A DNA stretch of 64,000 nt from JAUIIK01 sp041390865 (GTDB lineage: Bacteria; Chloroflexota; Chloroflexia; Thermomicrobiales; CFX8). Below are positions 34,399-43,610 of the stretch, piece after piece. The notes beneath the pieces were generated by a model. The model worked only from the letters and a program-made list of their open reading frames with translations, did no database searches and was not told where the DNA came from. How positions within the stretch are numbered: position 1 is the first letter of the stretch; each line of letters begins with the position of its first letter. The DNA is taken from assembly GCA_041390865.1 (NCBI GenBank), contig JAWKPC010000006.1, positions 62,001 to 126,000 of the forward strand, read 5' to 3'. Made by a program: the position numbers and the translations under genes.

Positions 34399-37197
34399 CT
34401 ACAGGCGATCAGACAGGCGGCTGAAAAGCTCGATACGCTGGTTGCCGGTGTCGAGGACGAAGACGGTGCGGTGCTGATCGACTTCGATCCGGGTGGGATA
34501 ACTGAGGAAACCGTCGCCGGAGCCGGAGGAACCGAACTGCGTCAGATACTCGCCGCTGGACGAGAACTTCTGAACGCGATGGTTGCCACTATCGACGACG
34601 AAGACACTCCCATCGGAATCGATCGCGACGCCCATCGGTTCGGCGAACTCGCCGTTCCCGTCACCGGCCTGGCCAATCCGGCTCAGATAGACGCCGTCCC
34701 GGTCGAATACCTGGACCCGATTGTTGTCCTGGTCGACGATCAGGACGAGATTGCCCCGGATCGCGATGTCGACCGGACCGTTGAATTCACCTTCGCCATC
34801 GCCGGATCCTCCCCAGCTGATGAGCGGGGCGCCCGAGTTGTCGAACTTCCGGATCGTGTCGTCTCCTGCATTGGCGACGTAGACATTGCCGTCCGGATCG
34901 ACCGCCACCGCGACGGGCTGATCGAGGCTACCGGTCCACTCGGTGACATAGCTGCCGTTTCGTTGGAACTTAAGCACGCGGTCATGGAGCGGATCGACGG
35001 CGTAGATGTAGCCGTCCAGACTGGCGGCGATGTCGATCACTCCATCGAGCTGACCGGTCCCCGACCCCGGCTCACCAAACTCGCGAATGTAGGCGCCGCT
35101 GGAGTCGAAGACCTGGATGCGATCGTAGACATTGTCGGCCAGGAAGATGTTGCCGCCAGCGTCCATCGTCATGGCGAGCGTCGATTCGGCGATCCAGCCG
35201 CGTCGGGCGTCGACCCACTCATCGAGGTAGTTGCGATTCCGGTCGAATACCTGAACCCGGGCGTTGTCGAAGTCAGTAACGTACAGCCGGCCCCGGTCAT
35301 CGATGGCGATACCGATCGGCTGGCTGAACTCTGCCGGTCCCGAACCGTTCGTCCCGAATGCGCCGAGCAGGTTGCCGGCGCGGTCGAAGGCCTGGACCCG
35401 ATCCTTGCCGCTGTCGACAACGTAGATCGTTCCGTCGGCATCGACGGCGAGACCAACATCGAACTGGAACGAGCATGTCCCGCCGGTCGTGTCCGTGTCG
35501 ATCTCGTCGATGTAGTTGCCGCCGGTGTCAAACAGCTGAACCCGGCAGCGAAGATAGTCGCTGACGTAGATCGTGTCGTCGTCATCGATGACGATGCCCG
35601 TCGGAGTGGTGAACTGCCCGTTGCCCGAGCCGTCGGAACCCCACTCATCGAGATAGGTGCCGTCCCGATCGAACTTCTGGACCCGATAGTTATTGCTATC
35701 CACGACGTAGACGGAACCGGAACGATCGACCGCGATACCTCGCGGGCCGTCGAAGTCGCCCGGCCCCGAGCCGCGCGCGCCGTCGAGCGTTCCCCACTCA
35801 TCCAGGTACTCGCCGTCGGCGCTGAATTTCTGGACACGGTTATTGTTGTAGTCGGAGATATAGACGTTGCCATCGGCGTCGACCGCGATACCCATCGGAT
35901 TGGAGAACTCACCTTCTCCAGTCCCGAAGGTTCCCCACATCGTGACGAGCCGGCCGTTCGGCGCGTACTTCAGAATGTGGCCGGCCTGCCAGTCAGAGAC
36001 GTAGACATACCCTTCACCATCGACCGCAATGGCGTAGGCGCTATCGATCGCTGCCTCCTCATTGACCGGCCCGCTCCACTGTCCGGCGAAGAGATAGGGC
36101 TCTTGGGTCGGGGGCGGGGTCGGTTCCGCCGTCGGGTCTCCGGGCCGGGTGGCTGTCGGTGACGGCTCCAGCGTCGCCGTTGGTTGGGTGGTCGCTCCTG
36201 GCGGCGCGGTCGTCGTCGGGGACGGGATCACTGTTGGCGGTTCCGTCCCGGCCTCAGTGGGATCTTCCCCAGCCGTCTGGCCGTAGCGCCAGGCATAGTA
36301 GTGCTGGCCAACGTTCCCGGCTTCGACCTGCCAGCCGTCGGGATTGTCCGGCGTGTAGGTCAGGCAGCGGCGCTCGAAGCACTGGAGCAAGACATTCCGG
36401 TACGTGCCTCCGACTTTGACCTCGGCCCAGTACGCCTCGGTGATCGGATAGCCGGTGGCGTAGAAGGGGCTGAGGAACATCGGTGCATTGATGTACGCGC
36501 CATTCTCGTAGACCGTGCCGCTGGAGTTCATGAACTCCCAGAAGGGACTGGCGACCTGGTGGTCGATGCCTGGCTCGGTCACCCGATACGCGGCGGTAAC
36601 GCCGAAGCCGGCGAGCGTAGGATCGGAGGTCACGTTTCCGGTGCGGTCGAGCCGCTGGGTGATAGCCTCGCCATCGGCAAGCGCCGGGGCATCCAGCAGT
36701 CCGGCCAGCGTCGAATACTGGACGCCGGACGGGTCATCGGCGTCGCCCGCGACATTCACGGCGGCCGGGCCGCGCTGCACGAATTGGGCGTCGCCAATCT
36801 GCATCCGGCCGCTGATCAGCTCGACGACAAGCAGGCCGTTCGTGACGTACCAGACAGAGCTGGACGTGGCCGACGGGTCGGTGATCTCCATCCGGCTCTT
36901 GTCGAAATACTGAACGGTGCGCTCGCCATTCGGGCTCTCGGCGTAAGCTTCGGTCATCTCGCCGGTGAAGCCCTCGGGTCCCCACATCCAGGTACGGCTG
37001 ACCAGCCCCGACGAGACAGGATCATCGGTCCGCTGCCAGGTTGATTGGAAGTAGCTGTTGGCCGGAGCGGCGGCCATCACCTGATGGATGATGCTGAAGA
37101 CCAGGATCATACCGGCAAGCAACGCACCGGCAACGGCAAACGGCCGGCCGCCGCGCCTCCTGAAGACGCTTGTGTTTTCTATTCCCATTTGAGTCAT
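34399..37197 (-). CDS. Secreted WMWGPE-module / NHL-repeat protein
   Basis: The 932-residue protein begins at ATG 37197 (GGAAGGA lies about 12 bases upstream; a TTG at 37224 is possible). It has an internal-type signal (PFAVAGALLAGMILVFSIIH) and then the WMWGPE module with every landmark: WQRTDDPV, RTWMWGPE, VQYFDKSRMEI, WYVTNGLLVVEL, NVAGDADDP, WEFMNSSGTVY, CLTYTPDNP and NVGQHYYAWRY. A Thr/Pro linker of about 60 residues follows. The remainder is about 11 NHL repeats (for example GIAVDADGNVYISDYNNNRV). The frame is unbroken, so it gives the reference for the broken sister at 12832. Probably extracellular, with propellers that bind polymers or proteins. Confidence 0.85.
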   Translation of the reverse strand: MTQMGIENTSVFRRRGGRPFAVAGALLAGMILVFSIIHQVMAAAPANSYFQSTWQRTDDPVSSGLVSRTWMWGPEGFTGEMTEAYAESPNGERTVQYFDKSRMEITDPSATSSSVWYVTNGLLVVELISGRMQIGDAQFVQRGPAAVNVAGDADDPSGVQYSTLAGLLDAPALADGEAITQRLDRTGNVTSDPTLAGFGVTAAYRVTEPGIDHQVASPFWEFMNSSGTVYENGAYINAPMFLSPFYATGYPITEAYWAEVKVGGTYRNVLLQCFERRCLTYTPDNPDGWQVEAGNVGQHYYAWRYGQTAGEDPTEAGTEPPTVIPSPTTTAPPGATTQPTATLEPSPTATRPGDPTAEPTPPPTQEPYLFAGQWSGPVNEEAAIDSAYAIAVDGEGYVYVSDWQAGHILKYAPNGRLVTMWGTFGTGEGEFSNPMGIAVDADGNVYISDYNNNRVQKFSADGEYLDEWGTLDGARGSGPGDFDGPRGIAVDRSGSVYVVDSNNYRVQKFDRDGTYLDEWGSDGSGNGQFTTPTGIVIDDDDTIYVSDYLRCRVQLFDTGGNYIDEIDTDTTGGTCSFQFDVGLAVDADGTIYVVDSGKDRVQAFDRAGNLLGAFGTNGSGPAEFSQPIGIAIDDRGRLYVTDFDNARVQVFDRNRNYLDEWVDARRGWIAESTLAMTMDAGGNIFLADNVYDRIQVFDSSGAYIREFGEPGSGTGQLDGVIDIAASLDGYIYAVDPLHDRVLKFQRNGSYVTEWTGSLDQPVAVAVDPDGNVYVANAGDDTIRKFDNSGAPLISWGGSGDGEGEFNGPVDIAIRGNLVLIVDQDNNRVQVFDRDGVYLSRIGQAGDGNGEFAEPMGVAIDSDGSVFVVDSGNHRVQKFSSSGEYLTQFGSSGSGDGFLSYPTRIEVDQHRTVFVLDTGNQRIELFSRLSDRL

Positions 37198-37807
37198 CAA
37201 TTCGGGGTTCCTTCCTCGGGCCAACCGGCCCCACGGCGCCCGCCAGTCTTATCCAGCAGGCATCAAGCTATCGATCTGGATTGACGTCCCGATTCGCACG
37301 AGCCGCCCGCATCACCGGTGGTATCTCGATGGCAGCCGGGTATCGCGAGAACGGCTCACCTTTGCGAACGGGAGCGAACGGATCCGGGATTGATTGCCGC
37401 TGGAACCGCCGGGCGTGGCGTCAGACTCTGCCGGCTGCGCGCCACGGCGCGCCCCCCGAAGTTACCGGCCATTCTGACGAACCAGACGATCGAGCGAGCA
37501 CACAACCGGAGCAGGTTTGGAGAGCGATGACGCCCTGCCGTTGCCAGCCGCTCGCAGCGAGCAGCCTCGGCAACCTTCCGGGTCGTGGAGGGGTGAGGTG
37601 AAATCATCGTCGTCTCCGTCCCTGGCGACTGCGATCCCGTGCCGTCATGCCTCGCGACGCCGGCGCGTCCTGCGCCGCGTAAGCCGCGAGACTCGTCGCC
37701 GGATGCTCCGGCGCTCGATCTCAGTCTGCGGAGAACCGCCCACAGTCACCATGAAGGCGTCTCACAGTTGCGGCCACAGTTCTCTGGAGTGGCTGAAAGG
37801 ACACAGG
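37198..37807. other. Gene-free interval with a tandem CACAGTT motif
   Basis: No gene is supported in this 600-base interval. It contains CACAGTT twice with a 12-base period (37763-37769 and 37775-37781), matching a second tandem at 39921-39939. The intervals flank the decarboxylase operon. Confidence 0.4.
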
Positions 37808-39297
37808 TCAGACGACGACCCGGATGGTCGAGAGCTCGGGATCCGCCGGTCCGCGCACGTGGACGCCACGGGCGATCTCTTCACGGAGGTAATCGATCTT
37901 GTCGGGGGTAATCAGCTCACCGGGAGCGATGACCGGAACGCCGGGCGGGTACGGAACGACCATCTCCGCAGCAACCTCACCCGAAGCACTCGTCAGCGGC
38001 ACCGGCCGGGTTGGGCCGAAGAAGGCTTCCCGGGGAGTAAGCACTGCGGATCTCCGGCCACAATCGGCCCTAGGGCGCACCGATTGTGCGGTCGGGGCTG
38101 CGCGGCGGAGGATCTGCGATACCCGACCAGCTCGCCAAACCCGCCAACCAGCCGCTCGATACTCTCCGGGGTATCGCCGATGGAGATCAGACAAACGACG
38201 TTCATGTGATCGCTCATCTCGGGCGCTATGCCGAGGCGGTTTCGAAGCAGCCGCTCGGCGGCATAGCCGGTCAGCCCGAGCCCACGAACGTCGATGACGA
38301 GTCGGGTCCGGTCGAGCCCTTCGATACCATCCAGGACGGAGATTCCGGGCAGTTGCGAGATACGCCGGCGGGCATCGTGGGACAGATGGATCGTTCGCTC
38401 GACCAGCAGTTCGCCGTCCAGCGCCATCTGCCGCCTGGCGGTATCGATCGAAACGAGGACCGGCAGCAGCGGGCTCGTCGTCTGGGTCATGGCAACGGCC
38501 GTCGCAACCCGCGCGTGGTCGAGCCTTGGGCCACGAAGCAAGAGCAGCGATGCCTGCGACAGGCTCCCGAGCAGCTTATGGGCGCTCGTGACGGCGGCGT
38601 CCGCGCCGGACGCCATTGCCGAACCGGGCAGAGCCGGATGAAAGTGCAGATGCGGCCCCCATGCCTCGTCGACATAAACCGGCACGCCGCGGGAGTGAGC
38701 TTCCCGGACGATCCCGGGCAGGTCGGATGTTGCTCCATAGTAGTTTGGCCGCACCAGTGCGACGAGCTTCGCCCGGGGATGCCGGTCGAGCGTAATGGCG
38801 ACGTCGGCAGGATGGATGCCGGTACTGATTCCGGTTGCCGGGTCGAATCGCGGCGTCACATAGACCGGCCGGGCACCGGTCAGGATCAGCGCCGTCAGCA
38901 GAGAGGCATGGATATCCCGGGCGACGACGATCTCATCGCCCGGCCCGAGCGCCGCCATAAGCAGGGCATGGTTTCCGCTTGACGAGCCGTTCACGAGGTA
39001 GAAGGCCCGCTCCGCGCCCCAGGCGTCCGCGCCGAGCCGCTCCGCCGCTCGCAGTGCCCTGGAAAATGAACCGGCGTTCAGCCAGAGATCGCTGGCGAGG
39101 AGATCGGATCCGAGGTGCTCCACGAATTCCGGGTCGGCACCGGAGCCGCCCTTGTGGCCCGGACAGGAGAAGGACGTCAGGTTGCGTTCCCGCGCGTCAC
39201 GCAGGAGATTGAGCAGCGGCGCACGGCGATGATCGTGGAGCGCCTGTCGAGCGTCCCAGCAGGCCCGGAGGAGGGAACGGGGCATCTGGATTGTCAT
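37808..39297 (-). CDS. Orn/Lys/Arg decarboxylase-family PLP enzyme (one frameshift)
   Basis: The ATG at 39297 overlaps the stop of the upstream gene. The protein has the small decarboxylase architecture: LTSFSCPGHKGG, the fold-I PLP domain with FYLVNGSSSGNHALLMA, VDEAWGPHLHFHP and the PLP lysine in TSAHKLLGSLSQ. The frame changes near 38040-38090. The C-terminal domain is in a second frame with LTPREAFF, VPYPPGVPVIAPGELIT and YLREEIARG, typical of the family. The intact length is about 495 residues. It would decarboxylate arginine, lysine or ornithine to a polyamine precursor; specificity cannot be read. The 4-TM gene upstream is its operon partner. Confidence 0.87.
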
Positions 39298-39668
39298 ACG
39301 TCGCCGCCGTTCGGCGTAATGATCAGATAGGCCTGGAGCAGCAAGAGACCGGCTACCGCGACCCATTTACCCGGCGGCAGCACAACACCGTAACGCTGGG
39401 TATCGACCAGGATGATGCCGACCTGCAGGAGGACGATCCAGCCGAAGGTTACCGTCGAGAGTTCGGCGAATTTCAGGCTGAACGCATAGACGGCAAAGAG
39501 CAGCAGGAAGGCAGCGGCTCCCGCGATATAGAAGGTAATCTGATGACGCTCGGCCCACTCCTTGGCGAAGATCGCCCCGAGGAAGTCGAGTCCGGCCAAC
39601 GCCAGCATCGCGCCGACGCTCAGCAGGTAGAAGTGCCACGAGGCGGGCACGATCGATGCGTTCAGCAT
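39294..39668 (-). CDS. Four-helix membrane protein coupled to the decarboxylase
   Basis: The 124-residue protein starts at ATG 39668 and has four hydrophobic helices (HFYLLSVGAMLALAGLDFLG, FYIAGAAAFLLLFAVYAF, VTFGWIVLLQVGIILV, WVAVAGLLLLQAYLII). Its last codons overlap the ATG of the decarboxylase (ATGA), so translation is coupled. Length and topology resemble SMR-type exporters, but the SMR glutamate in the first helix is not present. A role in transport of the decarboxylase substrate or product is inference from the coupling only. Confidence 0.65.
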   Translation of the reverse strand: MLNASIVPASWHFYLLSVGAMLALAGLDFLGAIFAKEWAERHQITFYIAGAAAFLLLFAVYAFSLKFAELSTVTFGWIVLLQVGIILVDTQRYGVVLPPGKWVAVAGLLLLQAYLIITPNGGDV

Positions 39669-39918
39669 GGTTTGGGGCTCCCGCCGCCGGGAGAGCTTGC
39701 CGGCCGGCTGGATACGTTGGAGAGATTGGCCACGGCGATAACCTCCGATCCGGTTCTGGACCAGAACCCGGCAGAATTCCGACACCCAACCCTTGGTGAG
39801 AATGGCCGCTCGACCGCATTCCAAGCGGGGTGGCAGAGTTCCCGATCGAATGGCAGATTCTTCACCCCCGGTTCGATTCCAGTATCGGAGGCAGTGGCGG
39901 GGAACTCCACGCAGAAGA

Positions 39919-39940
39919 CTCACAGTTCCTGTCACAGTTT
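39919..39940. promoter_or_regulatory. Tandem CACAGTT motif before the NB-ARC regulator
   Basis: CACAGTT occurs twice with a 12-base period (39921-39927 and 39933-39939), 75-95 bases upstream of the regulator gene. The AT-rich tgatattat follows at 39953. Heptamer direct repeats of this spacing are typical of activator sites. No gene is seen between 39669 and 40013. Confidence 0.35.
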
Positions 39941-40013
39941 CCGGGGGCGGCTGTGATATTATCCCGTCACATAGACTCACCTTCGGTATGTCGGAGAGGA
40001 AAGGCCGCCAGCG

Positions 40014-42458
40014 GTGGCCACGTCCAGCCAACGACGCAATCAGACGGTCCGGCCGGTTCCTTCAGCCTTCGGAAGATTGTTGAAGCGCCTGAGACTGGCG
40101 GCGAACCTGACCCAGGAAGACCTTGCAGAGCGGGCAGCAGTAAGCGCCAGGCTGATCAGCGACCTGGAACGGGGCGTCGTGCAACGCTCCCGCAGGGATA
40201 CGGTCGAGATGCTCGCCCACGGCCTGCGTCTCAGTGGCACGGAACGGGCCACGTTTGCTGCGCTCGCGAGCCGGCGGCAGGCACCGGACAATTCCGCAGA
40301 CCGGGAACCGGCACCGATCAGCTTGCCCGTTCAGACAACCGCCTTCATCGGACGCGAGCGCGAGATCAGCGCGACGACGTCGATCCTGCTTCAACCGGAA
40401 ACGCGCCTGTTGATCCTGACCGGACCCGGAGGAGTGGGAAAGACGCGGCTGGCCATCGAAACCGCCCGCCGGGCGGCGGTTGCGTTTGCCGGCGGGGTGA
40501 CGTTCGTCGACCTCACACCGCTCGCCGCAGCCACCATGGTGATGCCGGCGATCGTCCGAGTCCTCTCCGGACCGGACGAGAACGAGCCTCAGGATCTCGA
40601 CGAGATGGCGGAAGCGATAGGAGACGAGCCGCTGCTCCTGGTGCTCGACAACATGGAACACCTCGTCGATGCCGGCCCGGATATCGCCGCGCTCGCGGAG
40701 CGCTGTCCGCAACTCAAGCTGCTGGTCACCAGCCGCCAGATTCTCAGGCTCCGGATCGAACGCGAATACCGGGTCAGTCCGCTCGGACTGCCGGCGAGTA
40801 CGCGAGAGACGCAGGTCAATGCGCTCATCGACGCGCCAGCGGTGCAACTATTCGTCCAACGAACCGAGATGGTGCAACCCAGCTTCACCCTGACCGACGA
40901 GAACGCCGGAACGGTTGCCGGAATCGTCACCAGACTCGACGGGCTCCCTCTGGCGATCGAGCTGGCGGCGGCGCGGATGCGGCTCCTGACTCCGGCCGAA
41001 CTGCTCCAACGGCTCAATCGCAGCCTGCCGTTGCTGACCGGCGGGCCACGCGACGCCCCTGACCGGCAACGGACCCTCCAGGCCGCGATCGACTGGAGCT
41101 ACCAGATCCTCTCTCCGGAAGAGCAGCAGTTATTCCGCTGGTTGTCGATATTCACCGGCGGATTCACCCTCGATGCCGCCGAGTTCCTGAGCGACCGCAT
41201 GGGCCTGAGGGCAAGCGCTGACACGCTCGACACGCTGGCATCACTGGTCGACAAGAATCTGGTTCAGCGGCTATCCGAACCCGCCGCCGGAACGGGGATC
41301 CCGGCGAGCCGCTTCCGGATGCTCGAGACGATCCGCGAATACAGTCTCGACCGGTTATCGCAGTCGGAAGAGCGCGACGACGTGCGCGCCCATCATGCGG
41401 AGTGGTGCGCCGAGCTGGCGGCTCAATCCGACGCCGGTCTCAACAGCCCGGATCAGGCTGCCTGGCAGGCGAGTCTCGTTCAGGAGCATGACAATTTCCG
41501 GTCGGCGCTTGGATGGGCGATCGAGATGGGCAGGTCGGAGCTTGCGCTGCGGATTGCCGGATCCCTGTTGCGGTTCTGGGTCAACGCGGCCCAGTTCACC
41601 GAAGCTCAACGCTGGTACGAGCAGGCACTGGCGCTCGATCGGGACTCGGAAACGGCTGCCCGTGCCAAGGCCCTGCTGGGCATCGAGGTCATCAGCTACT
41701 TTCGCGGTGATTACGCCGCCGCCAGATCTTATGGAGAGGAGGGGCTGCGGATCTACCAGGCGCTCGAGGATAAGGCGGGAATCGGCTGGTCCTATGGCAA
41801 CCTCGGGCTGATCGCGGACGCCGGGGAAGATTACGAGCGCGCAACCGACCTCTACGAACGAGCGCTGGCCATCTTCCGCGAGATCGGGGATGAGACGCAT
41901 ACCCATTTCATGCTCGGCAACCTCGGGTTGATCGCCCACCTGCAAGACGACCAGGATCGAGCGACGGAGCTGCTGGAGGAAGCGCTGTCAACCTCGCGGG
42001 AGCTGGGCAACCAGAACAGCGTCGCGATCAACCTCAGCAACCTTGGCCTCGTCGCCTTCGCCCGGGGAGATCTCGACCGGGCGATTGAGCTCCAGACCGA
42101 AGCGCTGGGCCTGCGAGTCGATTCCCGGAACGACGCGAGCGTTGCCCGGAGCTTCGATCACTTCGCTGCTATCGCGGCGGCCCGAGAGGATTACGAGCGT
42201 GCCGTCCGGCTCTTTTCTGCGGCTGAGGGAATCCGGATCGAGCTCGGGACAACGCTCCAACCAAACGATCGCGAATTCAACCGGCCCTACCTCGAGCGGG
42301 CGGAGTTATCCCTCGGCGGAGATAGATTCATTGCCTGCTGGGAAGCCGGCGTCTCGATGCCGGTGACGGACGCCATTGAATATGCCCTGCGCGGCGGGAC
42401 GTCTGGCACATCGAAACGGCCGGTTCAGGGCAGTATCCGCTCCATAGGCGGCTCCTAG
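40014..42458 (+). CDS. HTH-NB-ARC-TPR regulator
   Basis: This 814-residue cytoplasmic signal-transduction ATPase has an XRE-type helix-turn-helix at about residues 19-75 (FGRLLKRLRLAANLTQEDLA, SARLISDLERG). The NB-ARC-like ATPase follows, with Walker A GPGGVGKT at about 137-144 and Walker B LLLVLDNMEH. A winged-helix part (LSIFTGGFTLDAAEFL) and about seven TPR repeats (for example GNLGLIADAGEDYERATDLY) end it. The ATPase keeps the protein inactive until a ligand binds the repeats, then DNA is bound. It starts with a GTG at 40014 after AGAGGAAAGG. It is convergent with the LacI gene, ending two bases from it. Targets are unknown. Confidence 0.9.
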   Translation: MATSSQRRNQTVRPVPSAFGRLLKRLRLAANLTQEDLAERAAVSARLISDLERGVVQRSRRDTVEMLAHGLRLSGTERATFAALASRRQAPDNSADREPAPISLPVQTTAFIGREREISATTSILLQPETRLLILTGPGGVGKTRLAIETARRAAVAFAGGVTFVDLTPLAAATMVMPAIVRVLSGPDENEPQDLDEMAEAIGDEPLLLVLDNMEHLVDAGPDIAALAERCPQLKLLVTSRQILRLRIEREYRVSPLGLPASTRETQVNALIDAPAVQLFVQRTEMVQPSFTLTDENAGTVAGIVTRLDGLPLAIELAAARMRLLTPAELLQRLNRSLPLLTGGPRDAPDRQRTLQAAIDWSYQILSPEEQQLFRWLSIFTGGFTLDAAEFLSDRMGLRASADTLDTLASLVDKNLVQRLSEPAAGTGIPASRFRMLETIREYSLDRLSQSEERDDVRAHHAEWCAELAAQSDAGLNSPDQAAWQASLVQEHDNFRSALGWAIEMGRSELALRIAGSLLRFWVNAAQFTEAQRWYEQALALDRDSETAARAKALLGIEVISYFRGDYAAARSYGEEGLRIYQALEDKAGIGWSYGNLGLIADAGEDYERATDLYERALAIFREIGDETHTHFMLGNLGLIAHLQDDQDRATELLEEALSTSRELGNQNSVAINLSNLGLVAFARGDLDRAIELQTEALGLRVDSRNDASVARSFDHFAAIAAAREDYERAVRLFSAAEGIRIELGTTLQPNDREFNRPYLERAELSLGGDRFIACWEAGVSMPVTDAIEYALRGGTSGTSKRPVQGSIRSIGGS

Positions 42459-42459
42459 C

Positions 42460-43569
42460 TCAACCGGCTTCGACCCTGTCATCATCCCAGATACCGAGCG
42501 AGACCCTGCCATCGCCGCTCATGCCGCCAGTGGACTCGCGAACGATGAGTTCCGGAGGCGAGTCAACGGTCGAAGTTGTCCGTTCCTTCCTCTTGATCTC
42601 ATCAACGATCATCCTGACGGCACATTCGCCCATCGACTGAAGCGGCATCGCGATTGTCGAAAGTGTCGGCGCGGTCAATGCGCCGATGTTCGATCCGCCA
42701 AAGCCGATCAGCGCGAGGTCATCCGGGATCTTGATTCCATGGGCGCGGGCGAACTGGATGGCTCCAATCGCCGTGAGATCGTTCGATGCGAAGACTGCAT
42801 CCAGATTGTGATTCTGCCGCAGCATGATCTCGAGCGCTTCATAGCCTGCCCGGGCTAGCCGCTCGAGTGGACGGCTCTGTTGCGATGGTGCGCGTCGGAG
42901 GACGAGACGCGGATCGAGTTCCAGATCGGCCTCGAAATGCGCTCGACGGTATCCCTCGTACTTGTCGGCATCTAGATTGCTGTCATGAGAGAAACCGATA
43001 TAGCCGATCGTACGGCGCCCGAGGCCAATGAGATGCCGGGTCGCGAGTGTGCCGCCTTCTTCGTAGCCGGGCCAGATCACGAGCCCTCGCTGACCGGGCA
43101 CCTCGCGATTGACCTGCACGACCGGGCAGATCGCCTGATGGGCCCTGGAAAACGTCTCGTCGTCCAGATGGGAATTGAACGTAACGAGGCCAGCGACCCG
43201 ATGACCGCGAAGGCGCTCGATAGCCCGTCTCTCACGCTCCTGGCTCCCGCCGGCAGTGCAGAGAAACACGCTATACCCGAGCCGGTTAGCTTCATCTTCG
43301 ACGCCTCGCGTGATCTCGGCGAAGAAAGGATGATTGATCGTCGGGACAACGAGCCCGATAACCATCGATGTATTGGTTGCCAGACTCCGGGCAAATGAAT
43401 TGGGCTGGTAGCCGAGATCCTGGATGACTGCGAGGACGCGCTCGCGGGTAGAGTCGGCGATCTCTCCCTTGTCATTGATGACGCGGGAAACGGTCTGGCG
43501 CGAGACTCCAGCCCGTTCGGCAACGTCCCGCAAAGTCGGCGGTCGCCCGGACAGCCCGTCATCGATCAT
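42460..43569 (-). CDS. LacI family transcriptional regulator
   Basis: The 369-residue repressor-type regulator has the LacI helix-turn-helix at residues about 11-31 (TLRDVAERAGVSRQTVSRVI) and hinge helix, then a periplasmic-binding-protein-like sensor domain (VIGLVVPTINHPFFAEITRG, DAVFASNDLTAIGAIQFARA, ALIGFGGSNIG). It normally binds a small ligand, often a sugar or nucleoside. The best target in sight is the palindrome at 45326-45351, which separates the next gene upstream and the binding-protein gene. It is transcribed in the same direction as the gamma-glutamyltransferase, 42 bases downstream of it. Confidence 0.92.
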   Translation of the reverse strand: MIDDGLSGRPPTLRDVAERAGVSRQTVSRVINDKGEIADSTRERVLAVIQDLGYQPNSFARSLATNTSMVIGLVVPTINHPFFAEITRGVEDEANRLGYSVFLCTAGGSQERERRAIERLRGHRVAGLVTFNSHLDDETFSRAHQAICPVVQVNREVPGQRGLVIWPGYEEGGTLATRHLIGLGRRTIGYIGFSHDSNLDADKYEGYRRAHFEADLELDPRLVLRRAPSQQSRPLERLARAGYEALEIMLRQNHNLDAVFASNDLTAIGAIQFARAHGIKIPDDLALIGFGGSNIGALTAPTLSTIAMPLQSMGECAVRMIVDEIKRKERTTSTVDSPPELIVRESTGGMSGDGRVSLGIWDDDRVEAG

Positions 43570-43610
43570 TTCATCCCGTTTTCATTGTGTCGTGGAATAT
43601 CAGCACCCGG

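Noticed and set aside
34363..36162. 599-codon plus-strand frame opposite the NHL protein
   Set aside because: It is the regular antisense of NHL repeats in a GC-rich genome; no family and no start context.
39860..39880. tRNA-like T-loop ggttcgattcc
   Set aside because: The flanking bases do not form a T-stem, acceptor or anticodon arm; no tRNA fits.
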